Source: a virus
IMG/VR virus record: IMGVR_UViG_3300005529_000004
Span: 25,260 to 89,259 of that record
Reading direction: 5' to 3' (one strand)
Length of the DNA stretch: 64,000 nt
The position numbers and the translations under genes were made by a program. This document shows, piece after piece, positions 37,329 to 47,325 of the stretch; within the stretch, counting starts at the first letter, position 1; the number at the start of each line of letters is the position of its first letter. The notes under the pieces are model-generated. The model searched no databases and was not told the DNA's origin. It was given only the letters and a program-made list of their open reading frames with translations.

Positions 37329-37403
37329 AGCGGAGTAGAGCAGTCTGGCCAGCTCGCAAGGCTCATAACCTTGAGGTCGCGGGTTCGAATCCCGCCTCCG
37401 CTA
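37329..37403 (+). tRNA. tRNA-Met-like (CAU)
   Basis: Acceptor AGCGGAG/CTCCGCT, D-stem GAGC/GCTC, anticodon stem CAAGG/CCTTG with loop CTCATAA, T-arm GCGGG-TTCGAAT-CCCGC, discriminator A, no encoded CCA. A1-U72 pairing and the anticodon stem do not look like an initiator. It is elongator Met, or Ile if C34 is modified to lysidine. Confidence 0.92.
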
Positions 37404-37425
37404 TCACAACCCAGGGAGGGTAGGC

Positions 37426-38792
37426 GTGCATCAACAGGAAGGGGCGACTCCACCGTCGATCGAGCCAGGGCCAGCTCCGATCGAGAGCGATCGAGAGCTG
37501 AGGCCCGGAGTCGAGTCGGTCGAGGACGTCCCGCAGGCCGATGTGCTGGCAGCCCGCCCCGAGGACTCGTTCTTGGAGAACGACGATCGCACGCCGATCA
37601 TGTGGCACTCGAACGCGCCGTGGGTCGGCTCCGGCTATGGCACGCAGACCGGCCTGTTCGGTCCGCTGCTCGACACGCAGCTCGGCTATGACGTCGCCTT
37701 CAGCGCGTTCTTCGGGTTGCAGGGCGCGCGCCAGGGCTGGGTCGCGCCGAACGGCCGTCCCTACGTCGTGTACCCAAGCGGCCGCGACGGGCACGGCAAC
37801 GACGTCCTGGGCGCACACACGAAGCACTGGTTCCGAGGGCGCGGTGGCTACTGCATCCTGCTGACGGACCCGTGGGTCATGCAGCCGAAGATCATTCAGC
37901 GGCTGCCCTGCCTGGCCTGGGTCCCGGTGGACCACGACCCGATCATGCCGCGCACACACCACTGGTTCAACGAGTCCGGTGCTATCGCCGTGGCCATGAG
38001 CCGCTTCGGGCAGCGCATCCTGGAGGAGGCCGGGCACGAGGACGTCCAGTACGTCCCGCACGGGTTCAACCCACGTACCTTCCGGCCGATCGACCGTGGC
38101 GAGGCGAGGAAGGCGCTCGGGCTGCCGCAGGACGCTTTCGTGGTCGGGATGGTCGCGGCCAACCTCGGCTTCCCGTCACGCAAGAGCTTCTCGCAGGCAT
38201 TCCAGGCATTCGCCCGGCTGCAGGAGAACCACAACGACTGCATCCTCTACCTGCACACCTGGATGGAGAATCCTGACGGCGAGCCGCTCTCTGACATGTG
38301 CGACGGCCTCAAGATCAGGCCGTGGGTCGCGGACCAGTACGGACTGACGCTCGGCATCCCCGACAAGGTCGTCGCGGCCACGCTCAACGCCTTCGACGTG
38401 CTGCTCAACCCGAGCACGGGCGAGGGCTTCGGCGTCCCGCTGCTGGAGGCGCAGGCGTGCGGCACGCCCTGCATCACGACCAACTTCTCCTCGATGCCGG
38501 AGGTCGCGCCGGTCGAAGCAGGCAACTGGTGCGTTGGAGGCCAGCCGGTGTACACGCCGTTTGAGAGCTGGCAGCTCACGCCGAGCGTCGAGGAGCTGGT
38601 CGAGTGCCTGGAGGAAGCCTACGCCGACGACGAACAGCAGCGCCTCCGGCGCCGCGCTTCTACTTGCGCGTGGGCCTCGCAGGAGTACCTCGCGGACGAG
38701 ATCGTGGAGAAGCACTGGAAGCCGGTGCTGGACTGGGCCGCGCAGGAGTTCGTCTGGCGTTCGCGGCGGATGGTCCGCTACTCGGTCGGCGG

Positions 38793-38796
<4 letters not shown>
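37426..38796 (+). CDS. Glycosyltransferase, GT4-like (GT-B fold)
   Basis: A 456-aa enzyme. After a 60-residue acidic N-terminus, MWHSNAPWVGSGYGTQTG is the donor/acceptor Gly-rich loop of GT-B enzymes, and STGEGFGVPLLEAQACGTPC is the E-x7-E retaining motif of family 4. It probably transfers a sugar nucleotide onto phage or host glycan. GGGAGGG lies before the GTG. It opens the 37.4-46 kb glycan cassette, following tRNA-Met, and is coupled by ATGA to the epimerase. Confidence 0.92.
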
Positions 38797-39904
<1,108 letters not shown>

Positions 39905-39908
<4 letters not shown>

Positions 39909-40000
39909 GGTGGGAGTACATCAAGCTGGCGCTGGCGCTCACGGCTGTGGTCGCTGCCGAGATGCTGCTCTACGCGATCTTCAGGTCGTCCTGGCGATGA
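39905..40000 (+). CDS. Micro membrane protein, 31 aa
   Basis: MRWEY followed by IKLALALTAVVAAEMLLYAIF and a basic end RSSWR, one membrane helix. GTGA overlap with the epimerase and ATGA with the next glycosyltransferase; coupled on both sides. Confidence 0.55.
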
Positions 40001-40986
40001 GGTCAGCGCTCCTCCAGCTCCCCGGCAACCCGTTCATCCTTCGGTACTGGCTCCGCAACTACGAGGCCGTCTGGAAGGGCGAAGTGGACGAGCTGAGGGT
40101 CTTCGTGAACGGCAACCCGCGCGCCGATCAGGTGCAGGCGATGCGGCGGCTCGTGCAGGACACGGGAGGCATCTTCACCGCACAGGAAGGACGCCTGGTT
40201 CACGGCCAGGCAACGCGTATCCTCATCGGCGAGACTGAAGCCACCGACGTTCTGCTGATCGAGGACGACGCCTTCGTCCGTCAGCCCGGCGCGATCGACC
40301 GCGCCTTCGTGGATGCGGAGTGTGGGGCCGTGGTCGGCTCGCCGCGAGGTGGGATGGACCCGGCGATCGAGCAGGCAGCGCGCGATAAGTGGGGACCCGA
40401 TCCCGAAGGGCCAGACGGATCGTCGGGCTACGGGCTGTGGCCATGCTTCATGTTCGGCCCGCGCCACGTTCTGGACGAGGTCAAGGACGGGTTCTCATCG
40501 CAGAGCTGGCCCGCCGGTCAGGTGATTCCCGGCCTGGGATGCTGGTTCGGGTTCGAGACGCATACCGACACGACGACCAGCTCGGCCTTCCGGCTCCGCG
40601 AAGCAGGCATCCCGCTCGTCTACGAGGGCCAGTGGAAGGAGCTGTGGATGAAGGACCTGTCCGCGATGCAGGAGAAGGCGGGCTACGACCCTCCCTGGTT
40701 CCACAGCGGCGGGCTGTCGAACGAGAACCTCTACCTCGTCACCGAGGTGCCCGAGGGCGCCTTCGGCGTGCGTCCGAACATCGGAGGCACGCTGGAGGGC
40801 ACCGACTGGGCGCACCGCATCTGGTGGTGGCGGCGCTGCATCGAGACCGCGCCGGACGACTTCTTCCCCGAGGTCGGCGGGCATATCCTCAACCAGCTCC
40901 TGACGCTGGAGAACTACTGCAACGTCTTCGAGGACGTGGATCGCTGGGAGCAGATGCTTCCGGCCTGGATCACCTGGGAGGAGTAA
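39997..40986 (+). CDS. Glycosyltransferase-like protein (GT-A type), 329 aa
   Basis: Starts with LLQLPGNPFILRYWLRNYEAV, the strand-loop of GT-A enzymes, and has VLLIEDDAFVR, an EDD that can serve as the DxD metal and nucleotide-sugar site. Later WKELWMKDL and WFHSGGLSNENLY are shared with its paralog at 41492-42499. It would use a sugar nucleotide and Mn/Mg. Part of the cassette; coupled to the next gene by TAATG. Confidence 0.82.
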   Translation: MRSALLQLPGNPFILRYWLRNYEAVWKGEVDELRVFVNGNPRADQVQAMRRLVQDTGGIFTAQEGRLVHGQATRILIGETEATDVLLIEDDAFVRQPGAIDRAFVDAECGAVVGSPRGGMDPAIEQAARDKWGPDPEGPDGSSGYGLWPCFMFGPRHVLDEVKDGFSSQSWPAGQVIPGLGCWFGFETHTDTTTSSAFRLREAGIPLVYEGQWKELWMKDLSAMQEKAGYDPPWFHSGGLSNENLYLVTEVPEGAFGVRPNIGGTLEGTDWAHRIWWWRRCIETAPDDFFPEVGGHILNQLLTLENYCNVFEDVDRWEQMLPAWITWEE

Positions 40987-41495
40987 TGGCCGCACGCGGC
41001 TGGGAGCTGGAGCAGATTCTCGACGTCGTCCGTCCGGTCGTCCCGAGCGGCGAAGGGCGAGTGCTGGAGATCGGCACGCATCAGGGACAGAGCCTCCGGT
41101 CCTGGCGCACGCATCTTGACCCGGCGCTGCTGCTCGGCATCCAGGACACGGACGAGACCGCGCCTGCGACGGCCGCTGAGCTGCGCGCTGACGTGTTCCG
41201 GGGTCTCTCGCAGTCGATCGAGGCGTATCGGTGGGTTCGCGGAATGCTCGGCGAGAGCAAGCTCGACTTCCTCTACATCGATGGCGACCACCTCTTCGAC
41301 CCGGCCTACGTGGACTGGCAGATGTACAGCCCGCTCGTCCGCAGCGGTGGTGTTGTCGCGCTTGACGACGCGGTCATTCGCAACAACCCGACCGTCGAGA
41401 TCTACCGGCTCTGGCCGATCGTCTCCGAGGGGCTGCAGTCGAAGGTCATCTACCACCCGGACGGCACCGGCGTCGGAATGGTCTGGATGCCATGA
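40986..41495 (+). CDS. Class I SAM methyltransferase, 169 aa
   Basis: VLEIGTHQGQSLRSW is motif I; FLYIDGDHLFDPAYVDW and LVRSGGVVALDDAV match the Methyltransf_24/cephalosporin-hydroxylase-type small methyltransferases that often modify sugars. In the glycan cassette, a sugar O-methyltransferase is the simplest reading. Short for the family but all core strands are present. Confidence 0.88.
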   Translation: MAARGWELEQILDVVRPVVPSGEGRVLEIGTHQGQSLRSWRTHLDPALLLGIQDTDETAPATAAELRADVFRGLSQSIEAYRWVRGMLGESKLDFLYIDGDHLFDPAYVDWQMYSPLVRSGGVVALDDAVIRNNPTVEIYRLWPIVSEGLQSKVIYHPDGTGVGMVWMP

Positions 41496-42499
41496 AGACC
41501 GCCGCGCTGCTACCGACGCCAGGCGACCCGTTCCTCGTCAAGCACTGGCTCAACAACTGCCGCGAGGTGTGGCGCGACGAAGTGGACGAGGTCCACGTGC
41601 TCGTCGGAGGGCAGCCGGTCACGGAGGCGCGCGACTACATTCGAGAAGCCTGCGCGCTGGCGGGCGCGACCTACCACGAGCGGCTGACCGGCGGGCTGGT
41701 TCCGCACGGCGTGGCGCTGAACATCCTCATCTCCGACTGCGACGCGGACGCGGTTGTTCTCTTGGAGGACGACGTCCGCGTCCGGCACTCGCGGGCGATC
41801 GAAGAGATGTTCGCGAAGATCGAGCGCGACGAGTACGACGTCTGCGCCAGCCCGCGCGTCTCGATGACGCCAAACCTGGAGCAGGCGGCGAAGGCGCGCT
41901 GGGGCGGCGGCATCCTGCAGGACTACGCGGAGGGCCACGGCATGTGGCCTGCCTTCGTGTTCGCCAAGCGGGAGGCTCTGCGGGCGACCGACCGCGATTT
42001 CGGCGAGCGCTCCTGGGGCGAGAAGATGGTCGTGCCGGGCCTGCGCTACCGGGTCCCCGAGGGCGAGGTCGCAGTCTGCGACTGCTTCGGCGGCACCGCC
42101 TTCCAGCTTCGCGACCGGTGCCGCGTGCTCGACATCCCGCAGTGGAAGGGACCGCACCTCTGGAAGAGCCAGCTTGCCGCACAGGATGCGGACATGCACT
42201 GGTTCCACTGCGGCTCGCTGAGCAGCAGCTCGAACCTCTGCGCCGACTGGGACGGGCCGGGCGGGTTCGAGTTCATGGAGGGCCGCACGCTCACCGACCC
42301 GGACGAGATCGCGGAGTGGTCGCACCGGCTCAACTGGTGGCGACGCTGCGCGACCACGCACGCACACGAGTTGCCGGAGTTGTCGAACGTCTACGGCACC
42401 AACTGGCACCGGCTGCGCGAGCGGATGGGCGTGCCGGTCTCGGAGATCAACCGTTGGACGCCGGTCATCAACGACCTGATCACCTGGAGGGAGCGATGA
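41492..42499 (+). CDS. Glycosyltransferase-like protein (GT-A type), paralog of 39997, 335 aa
   Basis: LLPTPGDPFLVKHWLNNCRE and AVVLLEDDVRVRHS align with the same positions of the 39997 protein, with the EDD metal site conserved; WFHCGSLSSSSNL and RLNWWRRC are shared C-terminal blocks. Gene duplication followed by divergence is the simplest explanation. It may add a different sugar. ATGA overlaps on both sides. Confidence 0.82.
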   Translation: MKTAALLPTPGDPFLVKHWLNNCREVWRDEVDEVHVLVGGQPVTEARDYIREACALAGATYHERLTGGLVPHGVALNILISDCDADAVVLLEDDVRVRHSRAIEEMFAKIERDEYDVCASPRVSMTPNLEQAAKARWGGGILQDYAEGHGMWPAFVFAKREALRATDRDFGERSWGEKMVVPGLRYRVPEGEVAVCDCFGGTAFQLRDRCRVLDIPQWKGPHLWKSQLAAQDADMHWFHCGSLSSSSNLCADWDGPGGFEFMEGRTLTDPDEIAEWSHRLNWWRRCATTHAHELPELSNVYGTNWHRLRERMGVPVSEINRWTPVINDLITWRER

Positions 42500-43215
42500 G
42501 GGTAGACCTGCTCGTCCCCTGGCCGCGCAACAACGACTACCCACTCTGGCGCGCATGGCTGCGACGCGAGAGGTCCCGATTCGGGATGGTCATCGTCGCG
42601 TTCACGCCGATCGACGGTCACGACTACCGAGACTTCGTGGTCGAGCGCATGGCGCCAGACGACGTGACCTTCCTCTCGCACGATCCCTGCGAAACGGACT
42701 GGCGCCAGGTTGCCACGCTCGCGATGCTCGGCAAGGCGACGGCGCCGTGGGTCTGGTTCACGGAGCAGGACTTCTTCCCCGAGCCGTGCCTGTGGCCGGT
42801 AGTCGAGGCGCTCTACGAGTACGGCGCCGAGATGATCGGCACGCGGCAGGACCAGCGCTGGCATCCGTGTTGCCTGTTCACCCGACGCGACTGGATCAGC
42901 CACCAGACCGAGGAGTACTTCGGACCGCTGCCGGTGGACCATTTCTACAAGTTCGGCCTCCAGCTCGAAGAGGCGACGTGGTGCTGCGGCAACCAGCAGG
43001 GACCCGCCGAGCTGTCGCCGGAGCTGTTCACGCACCTCGCCGGGACGTCGAGCAACATGGACCTGATCGAGCGCGAGCGCTTCGCCGAGGTCTACAAGCC
43101 CGACCAGATGGCCGCGTACTTGATCGAGAGCCTGCGAGACCCGGTCGAGCCACACGCGCGCTGGCGCCTCTACGCGCAGAAGTTCCTCGACTGGTATGCT
43201 TCCGGCCGTGGCTAG
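42496..43215 (+). CDS. Glycosyltransferase-like protein (GT-A type), 239 aa
   Basis: Starts VDLLVPWPRNNDYPLWRAWL; APWVWFTEQDFFPEPC has acidic TEQD at the metal-binding place of GT-A enzymes, followed by GTRQDQRWHPCCLF. Shorter than its neighbours and less certain. The last codons overlap the GTG of the next gene and contain its TATGCT hexamer. Confidence 0.72.
   Translation: MRVDLLVPWPRNNDYPLWRAWLRRERSRFGMVIVAFTPIDGHDYRDFVVERMAPDDVTFLSHDPCETDWRQVATLAMLGKATAPWVWFTEQDFFPEPCLWPVVEALYEYGAEMIGTRQDQRWHPCCLFTRRDWISHQTEEYFGPLPVDHFYKFGLQLEEATWCCGNQQGPAELSPELFTHLAGTSSNMDLIERERFAEVYKPDQMAAYLIESLRDPVEPHARWRLYAQKFLDWYASGRG
43195..43200 (+). promoter_or_regulatory. TATGCT -10 hexamer, leaderless position
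   Basis: GGTATGCT ends seven bases before the GTG at 43208, inside the end of the previous gene. Confidence 0.5.
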
Positions 43216-44278
43216 GCCGTCCGACCCACTCCCGATTCGTCCGGCAGGCAAGCGCATCTTGCTCTGCCTGTCGCACTCGATCGAGGAGCATGACCAGCTC
43301 AAGCTCCTCTCGGGACTCGGCTACGACGTCGCGTCGATCGGTGGCTACATCAACCCGCACGCGCCACACGACCCGAAGCGCCCGGCGCTGCCGGAGGTGC
43401 CGTACTTCCCCGAGGTGCAGGGCGCCGTGGACGCGCAGGAGGTGCCGGACAACCTCGGCGCGGCGCAGGCGCATATCCCCGACGCGATCCTCGACTGGCT
43501 TGGCAAGGACGGCGTCATCATCTACCACCACTACCTGCAGCGGCTCTTCGGCCAGTGGGACCATCTGGCCGACTGGCGCGCGGGCGGTGGGCGCGTCATC
43601 TGGAGAACGGTCGGCCAGAGCGTCGAGGCGAACGAACGCGAGGCGCTGCCCTATCGCGAGGATGGCCTGGAGGTCATCCGCTACTCGCCGCACGAGAAGT
43701 TCATCCCCGGCTTCATCGGAGCCGATGCGCTGATCCGGTTCTACAAGGACGAGGACGAGTGGTCCGGCTGGACGGGCGAGCAGGCGATCGTCACGAACGT
43801 GACCCAGGAGATGGTCAAGCGCGCCGTCTGGACGAACGCCGCCTTCTGGTGGCACGCCACGAAGGACCTGCCAGCGGCGCCCGCCGGTCCCGACAGCGAG
43901 GCTCTGGAGGGCGGGCTGGGGATGCTGGAGGTCGAGACGATGCAGGCGCTCCTCCGGGAGGCGCGCTGCTATGTCTACACCGGCACGCAGCCCGCGAGCT
44001 ACACGCTCGGGTTGATCGAGGCGATGATGACCGGCATCCCGGTGTTCTCGATCGGGCCGGAGCTGATGACCATGTTTCCGTATGGGCCGCAGCTCTTCGA
44101 GGGCCACCGGCTCGCCGGGCAGTGGTCGAACAACCCGGAGGACGCTCGCGCCTGGTGCCAGAAGATGCTCGACCACTGGGACGCCGCGCACGAGATCTCG
44201 AAGGCCACCCGGATGCTCGCCAAGCTGACGTTCGGCCGCATGGTCGTCGGTGAGGCGTGGAAGGCGTACCTCGGTTGA
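43208..44278 (+). CDS. Glycosyltransferase (GT-B fold), 356 aa
   Basis: KRILLCLSHSIEEHDQLKLL is the N-terminal Rossmann start; YTGTQPASYTLGLIEAMMTG with FSIGPEL corresponds to the donor-binding EAM-x(n)-G block of GT4-like enzymes. GTG at 43208 set by the leaderless hexamer. Coupled to a micro membrane gene by TTGA. Likely another transferase of the cassette. Confidence 0.87.
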   Translation: MARPSDPLPIRPAGKRILLCLSHSIEEHDQLKLLSGLGYDVASIGGYINPHAPHDPKRPALPEVPYFPEVQGAVDAQEVPDNLGAAQAHIPDAILDWLGKDGVIIYHHYLQRLFGQWDHLADWRAGGGRVIWRTVGQSVEANEREALPYREDGLEVIRYSPHEKFIPGFIGADALIRFYKDEDEWSGWTGEQAIVTNVTQEMVKRAVWTNAAFWWHATKDLPAAPAGPDSEALEGGLGMLEVETMQALLREARCYVYTGTQPASYTLGLIEAMMTGIPVFSIGPELMTMFPYGPQLFEGHRLAGQWSNNPEDARAWCQKMLDHWDAAHEISKATRMLAKLTFGRMVVGEAWKAYLG

Positions 44279-44358
44279 GCCGCGAGCGGAAGGCGTGGTG
44301 GGCGCTCTTCGTGCTGGCTCTCGCTGACGCGGTGCTGGTGCTCAAGGACTCGCTGTGA
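44275..44358 (+). CDS. Micro membrane protein, 27 aa
   Basis: SRERK followed by AWWALFVLALADAVLVL and KDSL: a single short membrane helix. TTGA overlap with the glycosyltransferase and GTGA with the deacetylase. Like 39905-40000 it sits between cassette enzymes. Confidence 0.5.
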   Translation: MSRERKAWWALFVLALADAVLVLKDSL

Positions 44359-44942
44359 AGGCGTTAGTCCTCGTTGCCCACCCAGACGACGAGGTCCTCT
44401 TCCTCGGCTCCACGATCCTGGCGCATCCCGACTGGGAGTGGGACATCGTCAGCTTCACGCACGACTGGGAGGACTGGCGCGGCCGCGAGTTCGCGGAGGC
44501 GCACAAGGCGCTGCACTACTTCGGCGGTTCGGTGACGTCGGCGATGCTCGGCCTGGCGGACGAGGACGTCCCCGAGAGCGAGTTCTCCGTCTGGGAGGAC
44601 CGCTTCCTTGAGTGGCTGGCGCAGGGCTATGAGGGCTGGGACCGCGTCTACACGCACAACCGCGTCGGCGAGTACGGCCACCCGCACCACATCGCGGTCA
44701 ACGTCATCGCCCGGCGGCACTTCTGCTTCGACGCGCCCGTCTTCGAGTTCTACTACCCGCCGGTCGTCCCTGGCACGCCGCCGCTGTGGTGGGGAGACGC
44801 CGAGTTCGACTTCGCCTGCGACCCACGCAAGAGCGAGGTCTTCCACCGGGCATACGGCGGGCACTACTCCACGCTCAAGGCGCACCAGCCTGCGCTGATC
44901 AACTTCCTGCTCGGCGCGAACGTGGACATGGTCACCCGATGA
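44355..44942 (+). CDS. PIG-L family deacetylase, 195 aa
   Basis: LVAHPDDEVLFLG is the zinc-binding AHPDDE motif and YGHPHHIAV supplies the second zinc ligand pair. PIG-L/LmbE enzymes remove N-acetyl groups from GlcNAc-containing molecules. In this cassette it would expose an amino sugar, a possible acceptor for later modification. All three metal ligands are present. Confidence 0.92.
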   Translation: MKALVLVAHPDDEVLFLGSTILAHPDWEWDIVSFTHDWEDWRGREFAEAHKALHYFGGSVTSAMLGLADEDVPESEFSVWEDRFLEWLAQGYEGWDRVYTHNRVGEYGHPHHIAVNVIARRHFCFDAPVFEFYYPPVVPGTPPLWWGDAEFDFACDPRKSEVFHRAYGGHYSTLKAHQPALINFLLGANVDMVTR

Positions 44943-45994
44943 GGCGGCTCCGCATCCTGGTCGATCGGCATCACGCCGACCTGCTCTATGCGCTGCAGCG
45001 GCTGTTCGAAGACCGGCTCGGATTCGATCTCTACATCCCGGTCGGGCACGAGTGGTGGGATGAGGGCTTCTGGCAGTTCGGCGCCGTCTTCGGTGACGAT
45101 CGGCTGGCGCAGCAGTACCTCGTCACGAACGACAGCTACCACGAGGTCGGTCCCGGCACCTACGTCTGGCGCGACCCGGCTCACCCGCACCGGCCCGTCA
45201 ACTGCCTGACGCTCGATGCCTTCCGCGCGCTCGGCGACTTTGACTTCGTGCTCGCCTCGGTGCAGGAGAACGCACCGGGCTTCCTCCGGCTGGCCTACGA
45301 GGTCGGCGCACAGCTCCTCTACCACGTCGGCAACACCGGGCAGTTCATCGACTGGGCCTGGGATGCGCTGGTCATCTCGACGTCCGAGATGCCGTACCCG
45401 GAGGGCCGAGGCGTGACGATCCACCAGGAGATCGACTCGGGTCCTGGCGACACGTTCGACTTCTGGCCGCTGGAGAGCGGGCACGTCGTCCGTAACTTCG
45501 TCAACGCCTTCGACCGGCTGCCCGGCTACAACCTTTTTCTCGACGCCGAGGAACGGATGCGCGACCTGGACGTCTGGGAGTTCACCGTCCACGGTCACGA
45601 CGGCCGGGACGGAGACATCCAGCCGATCAGCGCCGTAGCGAAGCTCATGCGGACCGCCGGATTCGGCTGGCACGACAAGCCGGTCGGCGACGGGTTCGGG
45701 CACGTCATCCACGCCTGGGCCGCGATCGGCCGACCGCTGATCGGGCACGCCAGCTACTACACGGGCGAGGGCCACTCGCGCCCACCGAAGATGGCCGCTC
45801 CCTTCTGGCGCGACGGCGAGACCTGCATCGACCTGGATCGGCACGGCCCGGAGGAGACGGTTGCGCTGATGCTGGAGATCGCATCCGACCGCGCCCGGCA
45901 CGAGGCGATGGGCCGCGCGCTCCGCGCGACGTTCGACAGCCTCGTGGACTACCGGGCCGAGGCCGAGGCCGTCGCCCGGCTTCTTGGTATCTAG
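44939..45994 (+). CDS. Glycosyltransferase-like protein (GT-B type), 351 aa
   Basis: Begins RILVDRHHADLLYALQRLFE; YHVGNTGQFIDW and LISTSEMPYPEG are in the first Rossmann half; GHVIHAWAAIGRPLIGHAS, near residue 260, resembles the donor-site block of GT-B enzymes, and CIDLDRHGPEE follows. No clear E-x7-E. The final gene of the cassette, then promoter copy C. Confidence 0.75.
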   Translation: MRRLRILVDRHHADLLYALQRLFEDRLGFDLYIPVGHEWWDEGFWQFGAVFGDDRLAQQYLVTNDSYHEVGPGTYVWRDPAHPHRPVNCLTLDAFRALGDFDFVLASVQENAPGFLRLAYEVGAQLLYHVGNTGQFIDWAWDALVISTSEMPYPEGRGVTIHQEIDSGPGDTFDFWPLESGHVVRNFVNAFDRLPGYNLFLDAEERMRDLDVWEFTVHGHDGRDGDIQPISAVAKLMRTAGFGWHDKPVGDGFGHVIHAWAAIGRPLIGHASYYTGEGHSRPPKMAAPFWRDGETCIDLDRHGPEETVALMLEIASDRARHEAMGRALRATFDSLVDYRAEAEAVARLLGI

Positions 45995-46011
45995 GCTCCT
46001 GAACCGCTAGA

Positions 46012-46063
46012 GTGCAAGATCCCTCGTTCGAGGGATGCGCTCACGGCCCACGTACCCGATAAT
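46012..46063 (+). promoter_or_regulatory. Dispersed promoter module, copy C
   Basis: Diverged copy: AGTGCAAGATCCCTCGTTCG then AGGGATGC, 19 bases and GATAAT at 46058-46063. ATCCCTCG-TT-CGAGGGAT (46019-46036) is a perfect inverted repeat here. The leaderless ATG present in copies A, B and D is replaced by ACC, so the SD-led ATG at 46097 is used. Confidence 0.75.
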
Positions 46064-46096
46064 CCAGGTACCAGGCCACGAGATCAAGGAGACAAA

Positions 46097-47062
46097 ATGC
46101 CCTACAACGCCGAAGGAATCTACACCCGCAACACCCAGGAGCAAACCTGCACGGGCTGCGGACGCACCGATTCGAACCACCGGCTGATCCGCCCCGCGAA
46201 CGGCGATCCCTACTACCTCACCCTTTGCCGCACCTGCGAGAGCGAGCGGAACGCCGCGCGCCGCGCCCGGCGGAACCGCTCGGGCGACAGGGTCCCCGGC
46301 ATCACCTCCCCGCGCCTCGGCGACCGCCGCAGGTTCGGGGTCGAGATCGAGTGCAACATCCCCGGCGGCTACGACGGGCACCGCGCCCGGATCGTCCGCG
46401 ACGCCCTCCCGAGCGGCTGGCGCATGAAGCACGACGGCAGCCTCGGGATGAACGGCATCGAGGTCGTCAGCCCGGCCCTCCAGGGCCAGGCCGGACTCGA
46501 CTCCCTCCGCACGGTCTACCAGCTCCTCCTCGACAACGAGGCTTCGGTTGACCGGCGCTGCGGCGGGCACGTCCACCACGAGGCTCGCGACCTGGGCGCC
46601 CAGGGCCTGATCCGGTTCGCTCGCAGCTACGCCGCGAACCAGGACCTGATCGACTGGCTGGTCAGCCCGAGCCGCAGGCGCAACGGCAGCACCTACTGCC
46701 ACCGGCTCACCGAGACCGAGCTTTCGGGCCTCCGGGTCTACGGCGATGGCATCAGCGGAATCCCGAGCCGCTACAAGACGGTCAACCTCCACTCCTTCGC
46801 CCGCTACGGCACGGTGGAGATCAGGCAGCACCAGGGCACGCTGAGCTTCCGCAAGATGGAGGCCTGGATCAAGCTGGGCCAGGGCCTCCTGGATGCGGTC
46901 GCCGGTCGCGGACAGGCCTTCAGCGGATTCACCAGCCTCCGCGAGTTCCTCAACACCACCGGCATCGATGAGGACGCCGGAGCCTTCCTCCTGGGCCGCG
47001 CGGTGCAGTTCAACGCACCGAGCGCGATCCTGGCGCAGGGCAACGTGGCGGTGGCGGCATGA
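46097..47062 (+). CDS. Amidoligase (Amidoligase_2-like) with an N-terminal zinc ribbon
   Basis: A 321-aa ATP-dependent carboxylate-amine ligase. A zinc ribbon (C18, C21, C44, C47: CTGCGR, CRTCES) precedes the catalytic domain. RRFGVEIECNIPGG (E83, E85), MKHDGSLGMNGIEVVSP, CGGHVHHEARDL (H158, H160) and YGTVEIRQHQGTLSF (E241, R243, H245) match the conserved blocks of the phage/bacterial amidoligase family related to glutamine synthetase, described by comparative genomics as forming amide bonds between a carboxylate and an amine. An AAGGAG lies before the ATG. In an operon with a class II glutamine amidotransferase. Substrate unknown. Confidence 0.9.
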   Translation: MPYNAEGIYTRNTQEQTCTGCGRTDSNHRLIRPANGDPYYLTLCRTCESERNAARRARRNRSGDRVPGITSPRLGDRRRFGVEIECNIPGGYDGHRARIVRDALPSGWRMKHDGSLGMNGIEVVSPALQGQAGLDSLRTVYQLLLDNEASVDRRCGGHVHHEARDLGAQGLIRFARSYAANQDLIDWLVSPSRRRNGSTYCHRLTETELSGLRVYGDGISGIPSRYKTVNLHSFARYGTVEIRQHQGTLSFRKMEAWIKLGQGLLDAVAGRGQAFSGFTSLREFLNTTGIDEDAGAFLLGRAVQFNAPSAILAQGNVAVAA

Positions 47063-47325
47063 CCACCGAGCTGACAATCACCTTCCCCGATGGGACGAGC
47101 CTGGCGGCTCCCTCCGCCAGGCACCTCCTCCGGGCCTGGGCAGCGGGGCAGTGGCACGATGCCTCCGACGACCAGGGCTGGCGGGACGAGCTGGCGAAGC
47201 GGGCCTACATCTGGTCCGGCCGGATCGTCAACACCGAGGCGCCGCCGCTCCGATTCCTCTTCGAGCTTGAGGCATCGGGCCTCATCAAGATCATCGACAA
47301 GCCGACGAACGGAAGGAGCCACTGA
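47059..47325 (+). CDS. Small protein between amidoligase and amidotransferase, 88 aa
   Basis: Reads ELTITFPDGTSLAAPSARHL, a beta-hairpin with a Ser/His, then a helical WAAGQWHDASDDQGWRDELA and RFLFELEASGLIKII. Coupled by ATGA to the amidoligase and TGATG to the amidotransferase, so likely produced with both. No family recognised; it may carry or bind the substrate. Confidence 0.7.
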   Translation: MTTELTITFPDGTSLAAPSARHLLRAWAAGQWHDASDDQGWRDELAKRAYIWSGRIVNTEAPPLRFLFELEASGLIKIIDKPTNGRSH